Shown piece after piece: positions 6,409 to 11,514 of a DNA stretch of 11,514 bases. The first letter of the stretch is position 1, and the number at the start of each line of letters is the position of its first letter. The notes under the pieces were generated by a model. It was given only the letters and a program-made list of their open reading frames with translations. It ran no database searches and was not told where the DNA came from. The DNA comes from DASYAN01 sp036501345 (lineage in GTDB: Bacteria > Chloroflexota > Ktedonobacteria > Ktedonobacterales > Ktedonobacteraceae). A program made the position numbers and the translations under genes. The stretch is taken from the NCBI GenBank assembly GCA_036501345.1, contig DASYAN010000159.1:1-11514 (forward strand), written 5' to 3'.

Positions 6409-6540
6409 CAAGGGCTAAAGCCCAATACCATTCAAATAAGTGAATGGTATTGGACTAAAGTCCCGCAGCTTCTGACACTGCTACATAGTCGCTTCCCTGA
6501 GAAATGTGGCGTAGCCACGACTCAAAATGGGAAGCGGAGT
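6409..6540 (-). ncRNA. Candidate omega RNA and right-end hairpins downstream of tnpB
   Basis: Just beyond the tnpB stop the minus strand is strongly structured. An 8-bp stem (CGCTTCCC 6490-6497 with GGGAAGCG 6529-6536) encloses an inner 5-bp hairpin (6506-6510 with 6514-6518). Further on is a perfect 13-bp stem with a 6-base loop (6422-6434 with 6441-6453), flanked on both sides by short self-complementary GGGC/GGAC-TAAAG repeats. In IS200/IS605 elements this position encodes the omega RNA that guides TnpB, and the last hairpin is the transposase-recognised right end. Assignment is by position and structure; the RNA 5' end probably lies inside tnpB and was not located. Confidence 0.5.
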
Positions 6541-6554
6541 TGGTAGGCAATATC

Positions 6555-7556
6555 TCAAACAGGCTCAACCATCCTCGTGCCTGTTTCTTGAGCGGTGCCA
6601 TGCTCGTTGCGATCTCCATGCCTTGCGCTTCCGGTAGATGGACGGGTCCCTACGCTTTTGGCAACTTGGGAGATCACAACACCTGTAGATTGCTCTATCC
6701 TCCGAGGAGTTTGAGGCTTTTCCTTGAATGGTTTCTCGTAGCGTGCAACCAGACGCTGACCGATGACAAGACTGGCGTTCCGATCCGCATTTCCCCTCAT
6801 ACCACACTGATGGCAGAGGACTAACGGGGCTCCGTACGTATACCCTTCTGCCGGCTGTCCCTGTGCGTATCGAGCAACGGACGTATTGCAACGAGCACAT
6901 TCACGGCTGGTATTGCTGGGATTGACCCGACTGGTGATGATACCCGCGTGGTAGGCTTTATATTTTGCGTACTTGAAGATACGGCCTTTCATCCAGAATG
7001 CTCGTTTGCTATTGCCTCGTCGGCTGTACTTGCCTTTCGCTGGCTTGAGGTTGCCCAGATGCTCGAAGACGAGTATGGTGGCTTCATGCTGTTGGGCAAA
7101 TTGGACAATGCGGGCACTCACCAAGTGAGCAACTTGCTCATCTGTGTTGCGGATTTTGCGCCAGAGATCTGCGTTGTCCTGTTCACCTTCTGATATGATA
7201 CCAGTCTTGCCTCGATTGCGGGCGATCCGTCCAAGCTGTTTCTTCCTAAGGCCATTTACCCGTCTCCCACCGCTAATGAACTTGGTGGCGAGGATCGAAC
7301 CTTCAACCGTTCGGACAGTGCATACCGCTAAATGGTGGTCGAGATTGAGATCGACCGAGCAGATCTTTGTTTGCTCGTTTGTGGTGACTTGCTTCTCGAT
7401 TTTGCCAGGACCCTTGAACTGTTTCTCGATGGAAGTGTGCAACCACCACTGATTGCCTTTTCTGATGAGTTGCGGGCTTCCCAGCTCAACACCAGCGGGG
7501 ATTTTCCGCCCGGTGATACAAACTTTCACCCAGCTCCAAACACTTCCTGTCCACAC
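6555..7556 (-). pseudogene. tnpB: TnpB RNA-guided nuclease, C-terminal two-thirds
   Basis: A 333-residue stretch with the full RuvC core of TnpB: SVDLNLDHHLA with Asp69, ILVFEHLGNLK with Glu165, and a zinc ribbon Cys220-x2-Cys223 ... Cys248-x2-Cys251 followed by GNADRNAS with Asp258. All three catalytic acidic residues are present. The apparent start codon is a GTG that is really an internal valine (LKVWTGSVW): the N-terminal part lies on the far side of the ISAzo13-type insertion (8842-9303). The C-terminal tail after the zinc ribbon (about 70 residues) is basic and low-complexity and overlaps the start of the structured right end. TnpB nicks or cuts DNA under omega RNA guidance and helps keep its element at the donor site. 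Split from its N-terminus, it is almost certainly inactive. Confidence 0.85.
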
Positions 7557-7561
7557 CTTTA

Positions 7562-7588
7562 GGACTCCCGCTGAAATAAGTTGACCAC
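7562..7588 (+). repeat. Left terminal inverted repeat of the ISAzo13-type element
   Basis: Begins GGACTCCCGC and ends AAGTTGACCAC. It matches the reverse complement of 8815-8841 at 22 of 27 positions. The inner TTGACC doubles as a -35 box. Confidence 0.8.
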
Positions 7589-7609
7589 TGAAGAAAGAGA
7601 AGCTATACT
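7581..7609 (+). promoter_or_regulatory. Transposase promoter starting in the left repeat
   Basis: TTGACC (7581-7586), a 17-base spacer and TATACT (7604-7609) are near consensus. The expected start, about seven bases past the -10 box, falls at 7616-7617, on the ATG of the transposase, suggesting a leaderless or near-leaderless mRNA. Confidence 0.6.
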
Positions 7610-7616
7610 ATGAGGC

Positions 7617-8831
7617 ATGGAGCAAGAAAATCGAACAGAAAAATATCGGCAGATGCATGAGATGCTCAATGAGAAGCAGTGGAGGCAATTCCTGGCATTA
7701 GAAGCCCAGGAGCGTGGAAATGTTCTGTTGGTTGCAAAAGAAGCGGGTGTCTCACGAAATACGATCAAAGCAGGGAGGCGAGAGAGAGAAGCAGGCGATC
7801 TGTTTTCAACAGGGAAGCGGCTTCGAGAAGAAGGCGGAGGGAGAAAAAAGCAAGAGGAACATGATTCCAGCTTGCAAGCCGACCTGGAAGCTCTGCTTGA
7901 GCCCAAAGGTGATCCAATGAGTCTGGTGCGGTGGACGACGAAAAGTGCTACCAAGCTGAAGGAGGCGCTCAAGCAGCAAGGGCACCACTTGGCAGAGACA
8001 GCCATCCGCAAGCGCTTGCATACGATGGGCTTCTCACTGCGAGCCAACAAAAAACAGATCGAAGGGGGTGCTCATGAGGATCGAGATGGTCAATTTCGAC
8101 ATATCAAGCGAACGTGTGAGGAGTTTGAAACCGCAGGCGATCCGAGTATTTCGGTGGACTGTAAGAAAAAAGAGCTCATAGGTGACTGTAAGAACAATGG
8201 ACGAGAGTGGCAAGCCAAGGGAGAACAGACCAGTGTCAACGTTTATGACTATCTCTCCTTGGCCGATGGAAAAGCCGTTTCTTACGGCATTTATGATCTC
8301 ATTCACAATACGGGCTTTGTCAATGTTGGAATTGACCACGATACCGCAGCGTTTGCGGTGGAGAGTATCCGACGTTGGTGGCAACAGGTCGGCTCGGACT
8401 TGTACCCCGAGAAAACCCATTTGCTTCTCATCGCTGATGGAGGGGGAAGCAATGGATCACGCCTGCGCTTATGGAAGCGGGAATTGCAGCGTTTGGCCAA
8501 CGAGACGGGACTTTCCATCACGGTTTGTCATTTTCCGCCAGGAACTTGCAAGTGGAACAAGATCGAACATCGGCTCTTTTCCTACATCTCGATCAACTGG
8601 CGTGCAAAACCGCTGACTTCTCTGGAGACGATCATTGAATTCATTTCCCATACGACGACTGAGCAAGGACTCAAGGTCCAAGCAATCAAAGATAGCCATA
8701 CCTATCCTACTGGCATCAAAGTCAGTGATGATGAAATCAATGCTCTTCACATCACCAAAGATGCTTTTCACGGGGAGTGGAATTATACTATCAAACCTCA
8801 AGTGTCTGTCCTTCGTGGTCAAGTTATTTGA
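7617..8831 (+). CDS. ISAzo13-family DDE transposase
   Basis: A 404-residue transposase. An N-terminal helix-turn-helix (roughly LLVAKEAGVSRNTIKAGRRE, 37-56) precedes a linker and an RNase-H-like core. The catalytic triad can be read as Asp181 in SVDCKKKELIG, Asp274 in LLLIADGGGSNGSR and Glu317 in PPGTCKWNKIEHRLFS; these motifs are typical of the Rhodopirellula/ISAzo13-type DDE domain. The length agrees with the family and no frameshift is seen. The start ATG at 7617 has only a GAGG two bases upstream, too close for a normal ribosome site, but the upstream promoter would start transcription at this base; downstream ATGs (7653, 7662) have no better site. The stop codon lies in the right terminal repeat. 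Confidence 0.92.
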   Translation: MEQENRTEKYRQMHEMLNEKQWRQFLALEAQERGNVLLVAKEAGVSRNTIKAGRREREAGDLFSTGKRLREEGGGRKKQEEHDSSLQADLEALLEPKGDPMSLVRWTTKSATKLKEALKQQGHHLAETAIRKRLHTMGFSLRANKKQIEGGAHEDRDGQFRHIKRTCEEFETAGDPSISVDCKKKELIGDCKNNGREWQAKGEQTSVNVYDYLSLADGKAVSYGIYDLIHNTGFVNVGIDHDTAAFAVESIRRWWQQVGSDLYPEKTHLLLIADGGGSNGSRLRLWKRELQRLANETGLSITVCHFPPGTCKWNKIEHRLFSYISINWRAKPLTSLETIIEFISHTTTEQGLKVQAIKDSHTYPTGIKVSDDEINALHITKDAFHGEWNYTIKPQVSVLRGQVI

Positions 8832-8841
8832 GCGCAAGCCC
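8815..8841 (-). repeat. Right terminal inverted repeat of the ISAzo13-type element
   Basis: On the minus strand it begins GGGCTTGCGC and ends AACTTGACCAC, pairing with 7562-7588. The transposase stop codon (8829-8831) lies in it. Confidence 0.8.
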
Positions 8842-9303
8842 TATGCATGAGAGAGGAACCAGCTCGTTGCTTCCACAGACCCGCATAGAGCGTGGCAGAC
8901 ATGTTCCATGAACGTGGAGGAACTGGTGGGCGCTCGGCGAACTTCTTGCACTTGGCTGTTGCCTTCTCTTTTCTCTTACGCCATTTGCCCAGATTCGAGT
9001 AGAACGAGCGTGCAGATCCAAGAGCCGCATTGATCGATGCCCGCCTGAACATCGCTGGGATATCCTCTGCCACTTCTGAGAGTGGCATGACTGGATGGGG
9101 TTACTCTGTGTGGTGTGGGTAAGCTTCTCAAAAGCTGTAAGCGCGTCTTTATTGGAGAGATCTAATACGTTCTCATGTGCTTGGATGACCCCGAAATAGA
9201 AAGCGCATGTCTGATTATAGAGAGCCTGATTGGCAGCAAACCACGCGCCATAGTCGGCTTGATAGTTCAAGACCTGTTTGATCGTTGTGGTTACTTTTGT
9301 CAT
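8842..9303 (-). pseudogene. tnpB: TnpB N-terminal part, frameshifted and cut off by the ISAzo13-type insertion
   Basis: From ATG 9303 (AGGAAG ribosome site nine bases upstream) the minus strand encodes MTKVTTTIKQVLNYQADYGA and on to KLTHTTQSNPIQ. The matching continuation PLSEVAEDIPAMFRRASINA is in a different frame from about 9087, so one base is missing near 9090. The second frame runs through SARSFYSNLGKWRKRKEKAT and SATLYAGLWKQRAGSSL, the TnpB region before the RuvC core, and meets the insertion at 8841. The C-terminal part resumes beyond the other end at LKVWTGS. This N-terminal half contains the helical recognition region. With a frameshift plus an insertion, the gene is doubly inactivated. 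Confidence 0.75.
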
Positions 9304-9423
9304 ATCAGGGACTTCCTGCTAGTCAAATCTTCTCTCCTACCTATAACGTTATATGTTCAAATAATTAACGTCGAATGTCTTGTATAATAAGATAAAACGT
9401 TTTTTGATTGATTAAAGGCTTCT

Positions 9424-9491
9424 GGCTAAAGCCCGCAAGAAACCCGCCTATCTACGCGAGCTTTAGCCACGATAGCTTGTGGCGGGTTCTT
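9424..9491 (-). repeat. Left-end palindromes of the TnpB element
   Basis: AACCCGCC (9441-9448) pairs with GGCGGGTT (9481-9488), extended by an AAG/CTT with one bulged A, enclosing about 32 bases that hold a smaller GCTTTAGCCACGATAGC-type structure. An adjacent GGCTAAAGCCCGC (9424-9436) echoes the right-end motif. This is the expected left-end hairpin array of an IS200/IS605-type element. Confidence 0.55.
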
Positions 9492-9611
9492 CAGTGCCAA
9501 TGGATACTTGGCAACTGAGCAATCGTTAGCTCAGAGAGCCAATAGCCAATAAATAAAAGAGCCTGATCCCAACAGGAACCAGACTTTGATAAATACGTTG
9601 TTCTCTGCCAA
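9492..9611. other. Short gap with a small hairpin
   Basis: CTGAGC (9515-9520) and GCTCAG (9529-9534) form a 6-bp stem with an 8-base loop, next to a GCCAA...TTGGC pair (9496-9512). No gene is seen and no T-run follows directly. Confidence 0.35.
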
Positions 9612-9923
9612 CTAGATAGCCAATTCCTCCGCCGTTCGCAAGACTGTTTTATCGACGCTGATCTGACCAACATGATCTGGCCTGTCGGTTTCGCTGGACC
9701 ATGTCAAGTGTAATCCAAGTGAAGGGACTTTTATAAATATTTCTTCTTGTCCTCCAATGTACAGATCCCTGAAACCCTCAGATCTGTGCCGACAAGGCAA
9801 TGCAACAATGACAAGAGAAGGTGAGTCACGAACCAAATGTACTACTGTACCCCCTGCTGCCTTTATCGCTACCTCAGCTGCTTGTGATACGTGGCCTACA
9901 GTCATCCAATGAAAATCAGACAT
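9612..9923 (-). CDS. Small conserved-looking hypothetical protein
   Basis: A 103-residue soluble protein, starting MSDFHWMTVGHVSQAAEVAI. I do not recognise the family. The pattern is a helix (AAEVAIKAAGG), a hydrophobic strand (TVVHLVRDSPSLVIVALP), a basic stretch, and further strands (LYIGGQEEIFIKVPSLGLHL), consistent with a small alpha/beta domain; no signal peptide, membrane segment or cysteine cluster is seen. ATG 9923 is chosen for a good AGGAGAG ribosome site nine bases upstream; an in-frame ATG at 9947 lacks one. A second, stronger purine block (AAAGGAGGAGG, 9982-9972) lies upstream but faces an in-frame TAA and then ATC rather than a start codon. The gene is divergent from the ROCO gene across 251 bases in which I see no clear promoter. 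Confidence 0.55.
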   Translation of the reverse strand: MSDFHWMTVGHVSQAAEVAIKAAGGTVVHLVRDSPSLVIVALPCRHRSEGFRDLYIGGQEEIFIKVPSLGLHLTWSSETDRPDHVGQISVDKTVLRTAEELAI

Positions 9924-10174
9924 CCAATCCCTCTCCTTTCTGAGCATTTCTGTTACTTTTGTTACGATTTACCTCCTCCTTTAGATGCATCTTATGGTAA
10001 GAGTGAGTAACGCGGTCCATAGAAATCCCCCATAGAATTTAGACTGTCCCTGTTTCCCCCTGGAAGAGTAGGCGAACTTCTCCTACAATGCTTTCAACGG
10101 CAAATGTCAGGTATCTCAGTAAGTAGAGAAGTGGCTTTCTGGAATAGAGAGCGTAAGATGAGCGAGGAATGGTT

Positions 10175-11514
10175 ATGGAAATACAGACTTCCGATCACGC
10201 TCTCATTGAGCAATTGGCAGCAACACTTGGAGTTCAGCCCAAGTATGCAGACTATGATGAGCAAGGATACGTTATCGAACTAGATCTCTCTCAGTCAAAT
10301 ATGACTCGGCTTCCTGACGAATTGAGGGCGTTGACTCATCTCCAGCGTCTGAACCTGAGTAATAACCACCTAACACAGATCTCACTAGAAGAACTGGGAC
10401 CGCTAAGCAACTTGCAACGTCTGGACCTGCATAAGAACCGGTTGACACAGATCCCACCCGAACTGGCACAGTTAAGCAACTTGCAGTACCTGGATTTGCA
10501 TAAGAACCAGTTGACGCACATTCCACCCGAACTAGGGCTAATGAACAGCTTGCAGCATTTGGATCTGTATGACAACCAGTTGACACAGATCCCACCCGAA
10601 CTAAGACAGTTGAGCAACTTGCAGAACTTGGACCTAAGTGGCAACCAGTTGACACAGATCTCACCCGAACTAGGACAGTTAACCAATTTGCAGAATCTGC
10701 AATTGCATAAGAACCAGTTGACACAGATCCCACCTGAACTAGGACAGCTAACCAATTTGCAGTACATGTCCTTGAGTAAGAATCCAAACTTCTTGACACC
10801 TCCTCCCGAAATTGTGGCTCAGGGAACAGAAGCCGTGCTCACTTTTTTACAAGAACTTTCTCGCGAACATGTTTTTAGGTATGAAGCCAAACTCATCCTT
10901 GTTGGTGAAGCGAGCACTGGAAAATCCTCTCTCTTGCGTGCTTTCCATGGCAATGCTTTTGATACTGCTCTGGAAACCACATGTGGCATTGAGGTCGATA
11001 CCCTGGCGTTGCCTCATCCTTCTTTACCTGACCAATCTCTTCTACTCAATGTCTGGGACTTCGGAGGTCAGGATATTTACCGGGCAACTCACCAGTTCTT
11101 TCTCACCAAACGTGCTCTCTACCTCCTAGTTTGGAATGCCCGCCTTGGAGGAGATCATGGCAACCTTGACTACTGGCTCAATACTATTCGTATGCTGGCT
11201 CCTAGCACTCCCGTTTTGCTTGTTGCGACACATAGCGATGAACACACGTTGGATTTGAACATTGCACACTATCGAGCTGACTATCCACAAATTGTTGATG
11301 TATTACAGGTAAACAGTGAGACGAGTGCAGGTATTAATGACTTAAAACGGGCTATAGCAAAGTACGCGGTTATACTCCCATTTATGGGGCAACCCTGGCC
11401 GTCCTCCTGGATCGAAGTAGAGCGGGAATTATTAGCTAGGCCTGAACATTATATTAGCACAGATACTTATATAGATTTGTGCATGACAAAGGGGATTCGT
11501 GCCGCACTTGCGCA
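10175..11514 (+). CDS. ROCO-family protein: LRR - Roc GTPase - start of COR, runs off the right edge
   Basis: 446 complete codons are visible without a stop. A short leader (to about residue 30) is followed by eight leucine-rich repeats with an L-x-x-L-x-L-x-x-N-x-L-T-x-I-P-P-E-L consensus to about residue 215. A Roc GTPase follows: P-loop GEASTGKS (244-251), switch-II DFGGQ (295-299), the Roc-type base-recognition motif THSD (352-355), and an ETSAG motif near 382 as G5. The region after about 400 (WIEVERELLAR..., then ISTDTYIDLCMTKG) fits the beginning of a COR domain. Bacterial ROCO proteins are dimeric GTPases that usually carry further C-terminal domains, here unseen. ATG 10175 has GAGGA six bases upstream; ATG 10169 would abut it. 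The GTPase motifs look intact. The cellular role is unknown. Confidence 0.9.
   Translation, partial: MEIQTSDHALIEQLAATLGVQPKYADYDEQGYVIELDLSQSNMTRLPDELRALTHLQRLNLSNNHLTQISLEELGPLSNLQRLDLHKNRLTQIPPELAQLSNLQYLDLHKNQLTHIPPELGLMNSLQHLDLYDNQLTQIPPELRQLSNLQNLDLSGNQLTQISPELGQLTNLQNLQLHKNQLTQIPPELGQLTNLQYMSLSKNPNFLTPPPEIVAQGTEAVLTFLQELSREHVFRYEAKLILVGEASTGKSSLLRAFHGNAFDTALETTCGIEVDTLALPHPSLPDQSLLLNVWDFGGQDIYRATHQFFLTKRALYLLVWNARLGGDHGNLDYWLNTIRMLAPSTPVLLVATHSDEHTLDLNIAHYRADYPQIVDVLQVNSETSAGINDLKRAIAKYAVILPFMGQPWPSSWIEVERELLARPEHYISTDTYIDLCMTKGIRAALA
10403..10747 (+). repeat. Five tandem 69-bp units encoding 23-residue leucine-rich repeats
   Basis: Units begin at 10403, 10472, 10541, 10610 and 10679, each encoding a version of LSNLQxLDLHKNQLTQIPPE plus three residues. 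A 72-bp variant precedes (10331) and a divergent capping copy follows (10748). The near-identity at DNA level, including shared TTGACACAGATCCCACC strings, suggests recent duplication, and also creates long antisense open frames that are not genes. Confidence 0.85.

Larger units (their letters stand above)
7562..8841 (+). mobile_element. Complete ISAzo13-type insertion sequence inside tnpB
   Basis: A 1280-bp element with 27-bp imperfect terminal inverted repeats (22 of 27 match) at 7562-7588 and 8815-8841, one transposase gene filling nearly the whole length, and a TA dinucleotide flanking both ends (7560-7561 and 8842-8843) that may be the target duplication. It splits the tnpB frame. The transposase frame is intact, with its stop codon inside the right repeat, so the copy may still be active. 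Confidence 0.85.
6409..9492 (-). mobile_element. IS200/IS605-type TnpB-only element, interrupted by an ISAzo13-type element
   Basis: The limits are set by subterminal palindromes that share a GGCTAAAGCC-like core at both ends (6412-6423 and 6452-6464 at the tnpB 3' side, 9424-9435 and 9469-9477 at the 5' side) and enclose the tnpB reading frame. No TnpA (Y1 transposase) gene is present, so even before disruption it would have been mobilised only in trans. Removing the 1280-bp ISAzo13-type insertion leaves about 1.8 kb, normal for a TnpB-only element. Between 9304 and 9430, upstream of tnpB, I see an AT-rich leader with the palindrome ATAACGTTAT and no other gene. Exact ends are uncertain because this family makes no target duplications. 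Confidence 0.6.

Noticed and set aside
8034..8420. Minus-strand open frame of 128 codons inside the ISAzo13-type element
   Set aside because: Complete antisense overlap with the DDE core of the transposase and no ribosome site.
9551..9576. Possible terminator for the small gene at 9612
   Set aside because: Only a 4-bp CCTG/CAGG stem followed by an interrupted T-run on the minus strand; too weak to call.
10272..10799. Long antisense open frames under the leucine-rich repeats
   Set aside because: They are repetitive shadows created by the 69-bp tandem units; the sense frame has clear LRR and GTPase motifs.
10331..10820. Tandem repeats considered as a CRISPR array
   Set aside because: Units are in frame, have no unique spacers, and encode leucine-rich repeats.

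Overview
The window looks like accessory chromosome from a Ktedonobacteria-like member of the Chloroflexota. That placement is an inference from gene content seen together: a ROCO-type LRR-GTPase, DUF4132-like sequence, a TnpB-only IS200/IS605-type element, an ISAzo13-type transposase, an IS110 remnant, and a free-standing AICAR transformylase next to a long-form serine hydroxymethyltransferase. All family assignments come from reading the translated sequence; no database was searched.

Layout. Positions 1-470 hold mobile-element debris on the minus strand: the first 22 codons of a zinc-ribbon transposase that runs off the left edge, fused in frame to the first ~21 codons of an IS110-type transposase, whose upstream leader contains a strong hairpin where IS110 elements encode a bridge RNA. 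Positions 650-3342 (plus strand) hold a methyltransferase-like gene, a 129-residue beta-grasp protein ending in Gly-Gly, and, translationally coupled to it, a DUF4132-like gene broken by two in-frame stops and cut short. Positions 3371-6385 (minus strand) are a folate/purine operon: a promoter, a ZTP riboswitch, long-form glyA, then a stand-alone AICAR transformylase gene that resembles the eukaryotic ATIC domain. Positions 6409-9492 are a TnpB-type insertion sequence interrupted by a complete 1280-bp ISAzo13-type element. Positions 9612-9923 encode a small unknown protein on the minus strand, divergent from a ROCO protein (LRR-Roc-start of COR) that begins at 10175 and runs off the right edge.

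How the genes fit together. The best-supported functional unit is the glyA-purH operon. Serine hydroxymethyltransferase charges folate with one-carbon units, AICAR transformylase spends 10-formyl-folate on ZMP, and the riboswitch in the leader senses ZMP/ZTP, the substrate that piles up when formyl-folate runs short. The most intriguing unit is the methyltransferase-like / Gly-Gly beta-grasp / DUF4132 cluster, which may be a decayed copy of a ubiquitin-like or sulfur-carrier-like system. No E1-like partner is visible in the window. The rest is nested transposition and a signalling-type GTPase.
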